64,000 nt of DNA. Source: Pseudomonadota bacterium. GTDB taxonomy: Bacteria > Pseudomonadota > Gammaproteobacteria > Steroidobacterales > Steroidobacteraceae. Shown piece by piece: positions 1 to 8,643 of the stretch. The notes under the pieces were generated by a model. That model worked only from the letters and a program-made list of their open reading frames with translations, made no database searches and was not told the DNA's origin. Made by a program: the position numbers and the translations under genes. The stretch is from contig JAKAXA010000005.1 in the NCBI GenBank assembly GCA_021816775.1, forward strand, positions 83,501 to 147,500, in the 5' to 3' direction. The number at the start of each line of letters is the position of its first letter. The stretch's first letter is position 1.

Positions 1-550
1 CGTCAGTGAGGTGCACACGGCCGCCCGTCAGGCGCGCAAGCAGAAACGTGTCGACCGTGCCGAACGCCAGCTCGCCCCGGCGCGCTGCGGAGCGCGCTTC
101 GGGCACCTGCTCGAGAATCCACGCCATCTTGCTCGCTGAGAAGTACGGATCGAGCCTCAGGCCGGTGCGCGCCGCCAGCCGCTCCTCCTCCCCCGCCTGC
201 GCCAGCCGGCGGCAGAGTTCGGCGGTGCGCCGGTCCTGCCAGACGATCGCGTTGCACAGCGGTGCGCCGCTTCGGCGGTCCCACGCGATCGTCGTCTCGC
301 GCTGATTGGTGATTCCGGCGGCGATGACGGAAATGCCACGGGCCTGCAGGCGCCGCAGAACCTCGCGCAGCGTCGACAGCACCGTTGACCAGAGCACCTG
401 CGGATCATGCTCGACCCAGCCCGAGTGCGCGTAAATCGGCTCGAATGGCTGCTGCGCGCTCTCGAGCACCTCTCCTGCGGTCGAGAACGCAATGGCGCGG
501 CTCGAGCTCGTGCCTTGGTCGATCGCCAGCAACGCGCCATCGCGGGCCAT
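1..550 (-). CDS. glpK: Glycerol kinase, 5' part (runs off the window)
   Basis: Phosphorylates glycerol to glycerol-3-phosphate with ATP in the cytoplasm. Only the first ~183 residues are inside the window; the gene continues past base 1. Visible FGGY-kinase landmarks are the N-terminal phosphate-binding loop IDQGTSSSRAI, TNQRETTIAWDR, the segment WQDRRT, and YFSASKMAWIL followed by FGTVDTFLLARLTGG, all in the order and spacing of glycerol kinases. The ATG at 550 is preceded by a purine-rich Shine-Dalgarno (GAGAGAGG, 4 bases before the start codon). Another FGGY sugar kinase is conceivable, but the TNQRET and SASK blocks favour GlpK. No glpF or glpD is seen on this side. Confidence 0.9.
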   Translation of the reverse strand, partial: MARDGALLAIDQGTSSSRAIAFSTAGEVLESAQQPFEPIYAHSGWVEHDPQVLWSTVLSTLREVLRRLQARGISVIAAGITNQRETTIAWDRRSGAPLCNAIVWQDRRTAELCRRLAQAGEEERLAARTGLRLDPYFSASKMAWILEQVPEARSAARRGELAFGTVDTFLLARLTGGRVHLTD

Positions 551-810
551 GGGCCTCTCTCAACTCCGATGCCGATCTGCGCAGAAGCTAGGCAAGAGCG
601 CCCTCGCCGTCAACTGCGGGTTGGATTCGCGAGTCTGACTGCTCGGGCTTTTGGTGCGCCGAGGGCAGCGGCCAGGCGCTGCGCGCATGCCATTGCGGAT
701 GCTGCGCAAACGCCGTGATCGACGGTTCGCACGCCGTGCGCTCAATCGCGACTTCCGTCAAACGCTCGCGAGGTGGAGGGCAGGGGCGTCCTCGCCTCGG
801 GCCAGGGGAC

Positions 811-830
811 GCACAGCGCTGTGCTATCAT
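811..830 (+). promoter_or_regulatory. Perfect palindrome next to a -10-like box
   Basis: GCACAGCGCTGTGC (811-824) is a perfect 14-base palindrome, directly followed by TATCAT (825-830), which resembles a sigma-70 -10 element. No good -35 element lies 16-18 bases upstream, so an activator- or repressor-controlled promoter for the peptidase gene is an inference. The regulator is unknown. Confidence 0.35.
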
Positions 831-849
831 GGGAAATTCGCACTGGGAC

Positions 850-858
850 GGGGGGGGG
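850..858 (+). repeat. Homopolymeric run of nine G in the 5' leader
   Basis: A nine-G tract ends 10 bases before the ATG of the S9 peptidase gene. It may serve as the ribosome binding site. Runs of this length are prone to slipped-strand length change, which would alter spacing to the start codon. Functional meaning is inference only. Confidence 0.4.
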
Positions 859-868
859 CATCATAAGC

Positions 869-3058
869 ATGAAAGCCATCATTCCTGCCGCGCTCGCATC
901 GCTGCTGCTCTCGGCCTGTTCCGCATCGCACGCGGCGCACCCCGGAGCGCTGCATTATCCGCCTGCTCGTCGCGACAGGATCGTGGATGTGTATTCCGGT
1001 ACGCGCGTCCCGGCACCCTACCAGTGGATGGAGAACATGCGAAGCCCGGCGCTGCACCGCTGGGTGCAGGCGGAAAACCAGCTGACGAACGCGTACCTGG
1101 CGAAGATTCCGGTGCGCGGCTGGATCAGGCGGCGTCTCACGGAATTGTCGGATTACGCGAAGGAAACCACACCGGTCGAGGTTGCCGGACCGCGCATCTT
1201 CTTCAGGCGCAATTCCGGCCTGCAGAATCAGTCGGTTCTGTATGTCCAGGATTCGCCGGCGGCCAAGCCGCGCGTTCTCCTCGATCCCAACAAGCTCTCG
1301 CCGGACGGATCGATCGCCCTGGCCGGCTTCCAGCCCTCGCCGGACGGCAAATATCTCGCCTACGCCCTGTCGCAGGGCGGCTCCGACTGGCAAACCATCC
1401 ATGTGATGGACGTCGCGACCGGCAAGACGCTGCCCCATGCGGTCCGTTGGGTCAAATTCTCCAACATTGCCTGGACCAACGGCGACAATGGATTCTACTA
1501 CTCGCGTTATCCGCGGCCGCCGAAGAGCAACCGCATCAACGACCAGGTCCTCGACCAGGCGCTCTATTTCCATGCGCTCGGCACGCCGCAGCACGATGAT
1601 AAGCTGATCTACCGGCGGCCCGACCTGCCGCGCTGGATCATCGAGGGGCAGGTGAGCGAGAACGGCCGCTACCTGTTCGTCACCCTCGTCAACGGCACCT
1701 CGACCCACAATGAGCTCTACGCGGCCAGTCTCGGCAATCCGCTCCACCCGAAGGTCACCGCGCGGCTGCGGCCCCTCTACACCAAGGATGACGCGCAGTA
1801 CGCGTTCGTCGGCGTTCACGGCCGCACGCTTTACCTGCAGACCACGCTCGATGCGCCCCGCGGCCGAATCGTGGCGGCAGGCCTGTATGCGCCCGCGAGC
1901 GGGCACTGGCGCACCGTCGTGCCGCAGGGCAAGGGTGTCATCCAGGCCGCGATGCTGGCCGGCGGGCGCCTCCTGGTCGACTCGGAAGACGTCGCGACCA
2001 GCCGGCTGACGCTGTACGCGCTCAACGGCCAGAAGCTGCGCGCCTTGCCGTTGCCGACGCTGGGCACCGTCACGTCGGTGTCATCGCGCATGGACTCGAA
2101 CGTCGTTTACTACGGATTCACCTCGTTCCTGTACCCGAAGCGGATCTACCGCTACACCGTGCGCCAGGGCACGACGGCCACGGTCTTCAAGCCGCATGTG
2201 AGCTTCAACGCCTCGCCTTACCAGGTGCGCCAGGTCTTCTATCGCTCCAAGGACGGTACCCGGGTGCCGATGTTCATCGTGGCGGCGCGCAACGTGAAGC
2301 TCGATGGACACAACCCGACCATCCTCTACGGCTACGGCGGCTTCGACATCACCATCACGCCGTATTTCGATCCGATCCTGCCGGTCTGGCTCGAACTCGG
2401 GGGCGTCTACGCGGTGCCCAACCTGCGCGGCGGCGGGGTGTACGGCCAGAAGTGGCACCGGGCCGGGATGCTGGGCAACAAGCAGAACGTGTTCAACGAC
2501 TTCGCCTGGGCGGCGAAATACCTGATCGCCAAGGGATACACCTCCTCGAGGCATCTGGGGATCCAGGGCTACTCCAACGGCGGGCTGCTGACCGGCGCAT
2601 CGATCACCGAGCGGCCGAAGCTCTTCGGCGCGGCCTATATCGGCCACGGCGTGCTCGACATGCTCCGTTACCAGGACTTCTCCGGCGGCGCGCTGTGGGC
2701 GCCGGAGTACGGAGTGTCGAGCAATCCCAAGGCGTTCAAGTGGCTGTACGCCTACTCGCCGCTGCAGAACATCAAGCGGGGCACGTGCTATCCGCCGACC
2801 TTCATCACCACCTCCTGGGATGACGATCGCGTCGTGCCGATGCACGAATTCAAGTTCACCGCAGCGCTACAGCGTGCCCAGGCGTGCGCCAACCCGATCC
2901 TGCTGCACACCACGGGCGCGACCAGCCACATTTACATGCCGCTCGACAAGCAGATCGCGCAGCGCGCGGACGTATGGAGCTTTGAGGCCTACAACCTCGG
3001 CGTCAAGACGGCACCTGCGGCCGCGCGGGCCGCCGCCGGCAAGGCGCCGGTGCGCTGA
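869..3058 (+). CDS. Secreted prolyl oligopeptidase family serine peptidase (S9A-like lipoprotein)
   Basis: A 729-residue peptidase expected to cleave short peptides on the periplasmic side of the envelope. The N-terminus has a hydrophobic segment ending in a lipobox (LLSAC, Cys17), so lipoprotein anchoring is likely. Residues ~30-430 match the beta-propeller part of S9A enzymes (PYQWMEN near the start, [17 protein letters not shown]). The C-terminal hydrolase domain shows GYGGF, the nucleophile motif GYSNGG (Ser569), a WDDDRV acid motif (Asp651-653) and SHIYMP (His687). An upstream in-frame start at 773 would destroy the signal peptide, so ATG 869 is preferred. It is transcribed divergently from glpK. 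Substrate specificity cannot be read from the sequence. Confidence 0.9.
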   Translation: MKAIIPAALASLLLSACSASHAAHPGALHYPPARRDRIVDVYSGTRVPAPYQWMENMRSPALHRWVQAENQLTNAYLAKIPVRGWIRRRLTELSDYAKETTPVEVAGPRIFFRRNSGLQNQSVLYVQDSPAAKPRVLLDPNKLSPDGSIALAGFQPSPDGKYLAYALSQGGSDWQTIHVMDVATGKTLPHAVRWVKFSNIAWTNGDNGFYYSRYPRPPKSNRINDQVLDQALYFHALGTPQHDDKLIYRRPDLPRWIIEGQVSENGRYLFVTLVNGTSTHNELYAASLGNPLHPKVTARLRPLYTKDDAQYAFVGVHGRTLYLQTTLDAPRGRIVAAGLYAPASGHWRTVVPQGKGVIQAAMLAGGRLLVDSEDVATSRLTLYALNGQKLRALPLPTLGTVTSVSSRMDSNVVYYGFTSFLYPKRIYRYTVRQGTTATVFKPHVSFNASPYQVRQVFYRSKDGTRVPMFIVAARNVKLDGHNPTILYGYGGFDITITPYFDPILPVWLELGGVYAVPNLRGGGVYGQKWHRAGMLGNKQNVFNDFAWAAKYLIAKGYTSSRHLGIQGYSNGGLLTGASITERPKLFGAAYIGHGVLDMLRYQDFSGGALWAPEYGVSSNPKAFKWLYAYSPLQNIKRGTCYPPTFITTSWDDDRVVPMHEFKFTAALQRAQACANPILLHTTGATSHIYMPLDKQIAQRADVWSFEAYNLGVKTAPAAARAAAGKAPVR

Positions 3059-3148
3059 TTGGCGAGCATCCGTACCGGCTGCGTGCCCATGCGGACGGCA
3101 AATGGCGCCCGTGCACGCACCGCCAAGGAGGGCGGGCCGCTGCGGAGT

Positions 3149-3178
3149 TTGGACAAGAACGACGGTATCTCTTATTCT
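3149..3178 (+). promoter_or_regulatory. Putative sigma-70 promoter for the APC permease
   Basis: TTGGAC (3149-3154) and TATTCT (3173-3178) are separated by 18 bases and lie about 50 bases upstream of the permease start, after the stop of the preceding gene. The fit is moderate and no start site is known. Confidence 0.4.
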
Positions 3179-3227
3179 GCCGCGAGCGGCTCGATACAAC
3201 CTAACCGACCAGTTTGAGGTGCACGAC

Positions 3228-4865
3228 ATGGCAGGTCCAGCCAAACTCAGGCGCGATGCGGGAGTCATCGGCCTTCTCTACGCCAGTCTCGGCAGCATCA
3301 TCGGATCGGGCTGGCTGTTCGGTGCGCTGCATGCCGCGGTGCAGGCCGGGCCGCTCAGCGTCCTGTCCTGGGTGATCGGCGCGGTCTCGATCCTGTTCCT
3401 CGCGTTCGTATTCGCCGAGCTTTCGACGATGTTTCCGAACTCCGGCGCACTGGTGCACATGACGCATGTGAGCCACGGTGATCTGGTCGGAAAGATCTGG
3501 TCGTGGATCCTGTTCCTCGCGTTCGTATCGGTGCCGCCCGTGGAAGTGAGCGCGGTCCTGACCTACACGAACAACTATCTGCCGGGACTGATTCACTCGG
3601 GCACCGGCCTGATGACCAATCTCGGCATGGCGCTCGCGACCGTGCTGCTCGCCGCGGTGGTGGCGCTGAACTTCCTGGCTGTCCGCTGGGTGATCGCCAT
3701 CAACAGCGCCGCCACCTGGTGGAAGCTCGTCATTCCGATCGCGACCATCGCCATCCTCATGGCGTACTCGTTTCACCCGCACAATATGGTGGCGCACGTC
3801 CACAGTACCCCGGTGAGCGGTGTGTTCACGGCGGTTGCGACGGCGGGGATCGTGTTCAGCTTCCTCGGCTTCCAGCAGGCCATCGCGCTTGCCGGCGAGA
3901 CGCGCAATCCGAACCGCTACGTGCCTATTGCTTTGATCAGCTCGGTTCTCATCGGCATGCTGATCTACGTCGGTCTGCAGGTGTCGTTCATCACGGCGCT
4001 GCGGCCCCAGGATATTGCCGGCGGATGGGATCATCTGCACTTCACCGGGATGTTCGGGCCGCTGGCGGCGATCGCAGTGACCGTCGGTGCGGTCTGGTGG
4101 GCGGTGGTGCTCTACGTGGATGCGATCATCTCGCCCCTCGGAACGGCCTTCATCTACATAACGGCGAGCCCACGCATCATCATGGCGGCCGGCGAGATGG
4201 GCAACGCGCCGCAGCACGTCACTCGGCTCAGCCGCCAGGGTGTGCCCTGGGTCGGGCTGGTCGTGACCTACTTCGTCGGCGTTCTCTTCTTCTTCCCCTT
4301 CCCCTCCTGGCAGAAGCTGGTCTCGGCCGTATCGCTGATCACCGTGCTCTCCTACAGCATTGGTCCGGTGATCCTGCTGCGCCTGCGCACGGCGTTGCCG
4401 GATGCGCCACGGCCGTTCCGGCTGCGCGCAGCGGGCGTGCTCGCACCGATCGCGTTCATCGCGTCCAACTGGATCATCTACTGGACCGGTTACGCCGTTG
4501 CGCAGTGGATGTTCAGCGCGGTGTTCGTGTATGTCGTCGCGTACCTGTTGTGGTACTTGGTGGTGCGCCGTCGGCCGCTGCGCGAGCTTGGCTGGCAGCA
4601 GGCGTGGTGGACGGTTCCCTATCTGGGAGGCATGTGGCTGGTGAGCTATCTCGGCCCGACAGGCGCGATGGGGGGCACCGGCACGCTCGGCTTCTTCACC
4701 GGCATGTGGATCATCGCGGCGTTCAGTCTGGTCATACTGTGGCTGGCGCTGCGCGCCGGACAGAGCAGCGAGGCAGCTCAGCGCTGTGCGGATCGGGTCA
4801 AGACTCTCGGCTCGAGCGGGGTTGATTCGCGCGAACGTGCGGAGGAGCTGGAGGTCGCGCCCTGA
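3228..4865 (+). CDS. APC family amino acid/polyamine permease
   Basis: An inner-membrane protein of 545 residues predicted to move an amino acid or amine across the membrane. The opening GVIGLLYASLGSIIGSGWLF is the helix-1 signature of the APC superfamily (backbone-binding G-S-IIGSGW), followed by about 12 hydrophobic helices. FSFLGFQQAIALAGETRNP matches the conserved helix-6 region including the E-x-R/K-N-P motif. ATG 3228 is used; a GTG three codons upstream (3219) is also possible. It ends 7 bases before the converging ABC permease gene and stands alone transcriptionally. The substrate is not determinable. Confidence 0.88.
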   Translation: MAGPAKLRRDAGVIGLLYASLGSIIGSGWLFGALHAAVQAGPLSVLSWVIGAVSILFLAFVFAELSTMFPNSGALVHMTHVSHGDLVGKIWSWILFLAFVSVPPVEVSAVLTYTNNYLPGLIHSGTGLMTNLGMALATVLLAAVVALNFLAVRWVIAINSAATWWKLVIPIATIAILMAYSFHPHNMVAHVHSTPVSGVFTAVATAGIVFSFLGFQQAIALAGETRNPNRYVPIALISSVLIGMLIYVGLQVSFITALRPQDIAGGWDHLHFTGMFGPLAAIAVTVGAVWWAVVLYVDAIISPLGTAFIYITASPRIIMAAGEMGNAPQHVTRLSRQGVPWVGLVVTYFVGVLFFFPFPSWQKLVSAVSLITVLSYSIGPVILLRLRTALPDAPRPFRLRAAGVLAPIAFIASNWIIYWTGYAVAQWMFSAVFVYVVAYLLWYLVVRRRPLRELGWQQAWWTVPYLGGMWLVSYLGPTGAMGGTGTLGFFTGMWIIAAFSLVILWLALRAGQSSEAAQRCADRVKTLGSSGVDSRERAEELEVAP

Positions 4866-4872
4866 TCGCGAC

Positions 4873-5655
4873 TCACTCGGTCATGCGCGGATACATCCGG
4901 GTAGCGACGGCGATCATCGCTAGCCCCGCGACCGCGAGCACGGTGAAATCGCGGGTCAGGCCGAAGACGCTCGAGCCGCGCGCGAGCATCACGGCGCGCA
5001 GCCCGTCGACCTCGTAGGTCAGAGGATTCAGCAGCGCCAGGATCTGCAGCCAGCCGGGCATGAGCGCGACCGGGTAGATGGCGTTGCTCGCGAAGAATAT
5101 CGGCATCGTCAGCACCTGGCCGATTCCCATGAAGCGCTCGCGTGTGCGTACCATGCACGCGATGATCAGGGAAAACGTCGAGAACAGCGCGGATCCGAGT
5201 GTGATGAGCAGGATTGCGGCCGCCACGTCGGCGGGCCGCAGGCTCAGGCGTACGCCCATCGCCGCGGCGCAGAAATAGACGATGACCGCCTGCGAGAGGG
5301 CGCGAGCGCCCGAAGAGAGCGCCTTGCCGCTGACCAGCGCGCTGCGCGGCGCGGGGCTGACCAGATAGCGGTGCAGCACGCCGAGGTCGCGCTCCCAGAT
5401 CGCCGAGATGCCGTAGAAGATGGCAACGAACAGCGCGCTTTGGGCCAGAATGCCCGGCGCAAGGAAGTCCAGATACGGTATGGCCTGTGGCGCAAGACCA
5501 CGCACGCGGGCCATGACGTTGCCGAACAGCAGCAGCCACAGCACCGGCTGAATGGCGCGGCTCGCGAGTTCCCACGGATCATGCCGGAGCTTGCGCAGCT
5601 CGGCATCGGCCACCGCCAGCAGTTGTGTCAGATAGCCGCCCATGGGCGATTGCAC
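4873..5655 (-). CDS. ABC-2 type transporter permease
   Basis: Membrane subunit of an ABC exporter, ~260 residues with about six hydrophobic helices and the ABC-2 fold typical of DrrB/NodJ-like permeases (PGILAQSALFVAIFYG, then the charged IWERDLGVLHRYLVSPAPR loop that contacts the ATPase). The annotated start is GTG 5655; an in-frame ATG at 5643 is an equally good choice. It follows its ATPase partner by 9 bases, so the two are probably one operon. Exported substrate unknown; antibiotic or polysaccharide/lipid export are both usual for the family. Confidence 0.88.
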   Translation of the reverse strand: MQSPMGGYLTQLLAVADAELRKLRHDPWELASRAIQPVLWLLLFGNVMARVRGLAPQAIPYLDFLAPGILAQSALFVAIFYGISAIWERDLGVLHRYLVSPAPRSALVSGKALSSGARALSQAVIVYFCAAAMGVRLSLRPADVAAAILLITLGSALFSTFSLIIACMVRTRERFMGIGQVLTMPIFFASNAIYPVALMPGWLQILALLNPLTYEVDGLRAVMLARGSSVFGLTRDFTVLAVAGLAMIAVATRMYPRMTE

Positions 5656-5664
5656 CGAGTCCGG

Positions 5665-6492
5665 CTAGGCGTGCTCACGCGCGGCGCGGCGTGTGCGGCG
5701 CACGTCGCGATAGCTGCCGCCTTCCGCCGCGTGGCCGGTCATCTGTGCGAACACGTCGTCCAGCGTGGCGTGATCGCCGATTTGCCCCTTCAGCGCGGCC
5801 GGCGTATCGGTGACGAGAATCCGGCCACGATCGATCAGGGCGATCCGATCGCATAGTGCATCGGCCTCATCCATGTAATGAGTGGTCACGACGACCGCCG
5901 CGCCGAGGCGCTCGCGCAGATCGCGGATGTGCCGCCAGACCGCATGCCGGCCGACCGGGTCGAGCCCCTCGGTCGGCTCGTCGAGAAAGATGACCGAGGG
6001 AGCGTGCAGGGTGCTCTGGGCGATCTCGAGCCGGCGGATCATGCCACCGGAATACTGCCGCACCAGGCGGTCGCGAACCTCGGTAAGACCCATCAACGCG
6101 AGCGCTGCGCGGATGCGCCCCTCGCGCGCGGTGCGCGGCACCAGATACAGACGCGCCGAGAGCAGCAGATTCTCATAGCCGGTGAGCTCACCGTCGGCCG
6201 AGAGCAGTTGCGGGACGTAACCGATGTGCCGGCGCACCTGCCCGGCCTGCGTGCGCAGATCGAAGCCGGCGATGATTGCGCGGCCTGCCGAGGGCGGCAG
6301 CATTGTCGTCAGCATCTTGATCAGCGTGCTCTTGCCCGCACCATTGGGGCCGATGAGGCCGAAGATCTCTGCCGACCGGACAGACAGCGACGCGCCGTCC
6401 ACGGCCGCCAGCGCTCCAAAGCGCCGGGTGAGCCCGAACGTTTCGATCGCCGGACGGCCGGACGCCGGGCTATCTGTGCCTATGACGGTCAC
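5665..6492 (-). CDS. ABC transporter ATP-binding protein (exporter, DrrA-like)
   Basis: Cytoplasmic ATPase (275 residues) driving the adjacent ABC-2 permease. It contains Walker A GPNGAGKST, a Q-loop region (YVPQ), signature YSGGM, Walker B VIFLDEPTEGLD and switch histidine VVTTHYMDEAD, followed by a C-terminal tail (DHATLDDVFAQMTG) typical of DrrA-type daunorubicin-resistance ATPases. Translation appears to begin at GTG 6492. It is divergent from the aldo/keto reductase gene, with a 239-base shared upstream region. Confidence 0.92.
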   Translation of the reverse strand: MTVIGTDSPASGRPAIETFGLTRRFGALAAVDGASLSVRSAEIFGLIGPNGAGKSTLIKMLTTMLPPSAGRAIIAGFDLRTQAGQVRRHIGYVPQLLSADGELTGYENLLLSARLYLVPRTAREGRIRAALALMGLTEVRDRLVRQYSGGMIRRLEIAQSTLHAPSVIFLDEPTEGLDPVGRHAVWRHIRDLRERLGAAVVVTTHYMDEADALCDRIALIDRGRILVTDTPAALKGQIGDHATLDDVFAQMTGHAAEGGSYRDVRRTRRAAREHA

Positions 6493-6719
6493 GAGCAGGC
6501 TTGTAATTCATGGCTGCGGTGCTGAGCCGCGTAACCGGGCGGAAGGCTGCGCCGGCCAGGCGTGCAACACCAGTGTGAGAAGCCACACTTGCACGCGGCG
6601 CATATCCGGCACCTTGACCTTGAGACGCAATCGGCGTGCAATCGCCCGGGCGATTGAACTGACACGATGCGCGGCCGGACCCCGACGACGGGTGTCCGCG
6701 CACGGCGCCGTGGTGCTAC

Positions 6720-6725
6720 GGGAGG
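6720..6725 (+). promoter_or_regulatory. Shine-Dalgarno that selects a TTG start
   Basis: GGGAGG lies six bases before TTG 6732. The next in-frame ATG is about 28 codons further on, inside the first strand of the reductase barrel, so this site makes TTG the likely initiation codon. Confidence 0.6.
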
Positions 6726-6731
6726 ACCCGC

Positions 6732-7595
6732 TTGGACTCACCCATCGATGCCGCCGCAGCCGGGCAGATCACACTCGGAGGGGATCTGACGGTCAACCGT
6801 CTCGGATTCGGCGCGATGCGCATTACCGGACCGGGTGTGTGGGGAGATCCGCCGGATATCTCCTCGGCCGTGCGTCTGCTGCGGCGCGCGGTGCATCTTG
6901 GGGTCAATTTCATCGACACTGCCGACGCCTACGGCCCGCAAGTCAGCGAGAGCCTCCTGGCTCGTGCGCTATATCCCTACCCATCCGATCTGGTCATCGC
7001 CACCAAGGGCGGCCTGGTCAGACCCGGGCCGGGGGAATGGAACCGCGATGCGCGCCCCGTGCATCTGCGCGCGGCCTGCGAGGCGAGTCTGAAGCGGCTG
7101 CGGCTGGAGCGCATCGACCTGTATCAGCTGCATGCGCCCGATCCTGCGGTGCCGCTGGAAGAGTCGATCGGCGAGCTCGTTCGTCTGCGCGCGGAAGGCA
7201 AGATCCGTCACATCGGGGTCTCGAACGTTACCGTGGCCGAGCTGCAGCGCTGCGAGCGTCTGACGCCGGTGGTGTCGGTGCAGAACCGCTACAACCTGGA
7301 CGACCGGAAGGCGGAGGACGTCCTCGAGCACTGCACGGCGCGTGGCATCGCGTTCCTGCCCTGGGCACCGATCGCCTCGGGCCGGCATGCGAGCAGCGCT
7401 GGCGCGACGCGCGCGCTGGCGCAAGTCGCCCAAAGAATCGGGATATCAACCGCCCAGGCCGCCCTCGCATGGCTCCTTCACCACGCGCCGGTGATGCTGC
7501 CGATTCCCGGGACCGCTTCCATGGCCCACCTGGAGGAGAATATCGCCGCCGCGTCCGTCTCCATGACCGCGGAAGATTTGCGCGCGATCAGCTGA
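6732..7595 (+). CDS. Aldo/keto reductase
   Basis: An NADPH-dependent oxidoreductase of 287 residues with the (beta/alpha)8 fold, acting on carbonyl compounds in the cytoplasm. The catalytic tetrad is visible: Asp62 and Tyr67 in FIDTADAYGP, Lys92 in IATKGG and His134 in YQLHAPDP. HIGVSNVT and the late VQNRYNL block are typical of the AKR family. The TTG start is chosen from the strong upstream GGGAGG. Not part of an obvious operon; substrate unknown. Confidence 0.9.
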   Translation: MDSPIDAAAAGQITLGGDLTVNRLGFGAMRITGPGVWGDPPDISSAVRLLRRAVHLGVNFIDTADAYGPQVSESLLARALYPYPSDLVIATKGGLVRPGPGEWNRDARPVHLRAACEASLKRLRLERIDLYQLHAPDPAVPLEESIGELVRLRAEGKIRHIGVSNVTVAELQRCERLTPVVSVQNRYNLDDRKAEDVLEHCTARGIAFLPWAPIASGRHASSAGATRALAQVAQRIGISTAQAALAWLLHHAPVMLPIPGTASMAHLEENIAAASVSMTAEDLRAIS

Positions 7596-7824
7596 GTATC
7601 GCGGGCTGCGGAACGTCCGCAACGCCTTGAAGCCATGAGCGAAACGGCGCAGCGGCCGCCCGGCCACGGAGCGGGCGAGCCCCCCATACGTAGTTCATCT
7701 GATGCGCGGGCGCAAGCCGCGTAGGAAAGTGCGCTGGTGTCCTGCCCTGCCGGACCCTGTGCAGTCGCGCGCCCCCCCGCAGGGTCGCCAAAGTGCATCG
7801 GACCCAATCATTCGGGAGAGACTC

Positions 7825-8613
7825 ATGTCACACGATTTTCTCAGGCGAGCCGTGCGCGGGGCCGTGGTCGCGCTGTGTCTGCTCGGGGGCATGAGCACGG
7901 CCGCATTCGCACAGATCCGCTTCGGCGTCGGCATAGCGCTGCCCGGCGTGCGCATCGGTATCAACGTCCCGGGCTACCCGGATCTGGTTCCCGTGCCCGG
8001 CTATCCGGTCTACTATGCGCCGCAACTGGACGTTAACCTTTTCTTCTATGACGGTCTCTACTGGCTCTTTACCGGTGACGAGTGGTACTCGAGTTCCTGG
8101 TACAACGGTCCCTGGTATCTGGTTCCGCCCGAACAGGTGCCGGATTTCATCTTGCGCATTCCGGTGGGCTTCTATCGGCAGCCGCCGCTTTTCTTCCGTT
8201 CCTGGAACCGCAATGCCCCGCCGCGCTGGGGGGAGCACTGGGGCCCCCGCTGGCAGCGCAGCCGGCCGGACTGGGATCGCTGGAACCGCCGTGCCGTACC
8301 GCCTCGCGCGCCCCTGCCGCGCTATCAACGCAATTTCCGTGGCGGCCGCTATCCCAATCCCAATGAGCAGCGAACGTTGCAGGAGCGGTATTACCGCTTC
8401 CCGCAGCGCACCCCGCAAGGCCGTCCGCCCGGAGAGCAGCAGCGCTACCAGCAACAGCAGCGCGGCAAACAGCCGCCGCCGCAACGTTACCAGCAGCAAC
8501 AGCAACAGCGCTACCAGCAACAGCAGCGCCGCAATCAACCACAGCAGCGGCGCAAGAACCAGCAGCAGCAGCAGCGGCGTGAGCATCGCCCGGGTGGGCC
8601 GCCGCCCGGCTGA
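7825..8613 (+). CDS. Secreted Gln-rich protein of unknown function
   Basis: A 262-residue protein with a clear Sec signal peptide (VVALCLLGGMSTAAFA|Q). The mature N-terminal half is rich in Tyr/Trp/Pro (PGYPVYYAP, FYDGLYWLFTGDEWYSSSW, SWYNGPWYLVPPEQVP), resembling uncharacterised secreted proteins of proteobacteria that carry YW-rich stretches. The last ~65 residues are low-complexity Gln/Arg repeats. The start is ATG 7825 after CGGGAGAG. I do not recognise a catalytic motif. A surface or periplasmic structural role is only a guess. It sits 30 bases before the metal ATPase gene. Confidence 0.75.
   Translation: MSHDFLRRAVRGAVVALCLLGGMSTAAFAQIRFGVGIALPGVRIGINVPGYPDLVPVPGYPVYYAPQLDVNLFFYDGLYWLFTGDEWYSSSWYNGPWYLVPPEQVPDFILRIPVGFYRQPPLFFRSWNRNAPPRWGEHWGPRWQRSRPDWDRWNRRAVPPRAPLPRYQRNFRGGRYPNPNEQRTLQERYYRFPQRTPQGRPPGEQQRYQQQQRGKQPPPQRYQQQQQQRYQQQQRRNQPQQRRKNQQQQQRREHRPGGPPPG
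8435..8577 (+). repeat. CAG/CAA-rich repeat coding poly-Gln/Arg-Tyr tract
   Basis: Near-repetitive CAG/CAA codons with units of the type QQRYQQQQ occur three to four times inside the secreted protein gene. The DNA repeat could change copy number between strains; the encoded segment is low complexity and probably disordered. Confidence 0.7.
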
Positions 8614-8643
8614 TCGGGGCGCGCTGACTCGATCGCGAGCCAC

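Larger units (their letters stand above)
551..868. other. Divergent intergenic region glpK / S9 peptidase
   Basis: These 318 bases separate the minus-strand glpK start from the plus-strand peptidase start. They hold a 14-base perfect palindrome, a -10-like hexamer and a nine-G run close to the peptidase ATG, each listed separately. I see no further gene; long open frames here have no recognisable protein features. Confidence 0.5.

Noticed and set aside
8435..8577. CRISPR or tandem regulatory repeat
   Set aside because: The repetition is explained by Gln codons in a secreted protein; there are no regular spacers.
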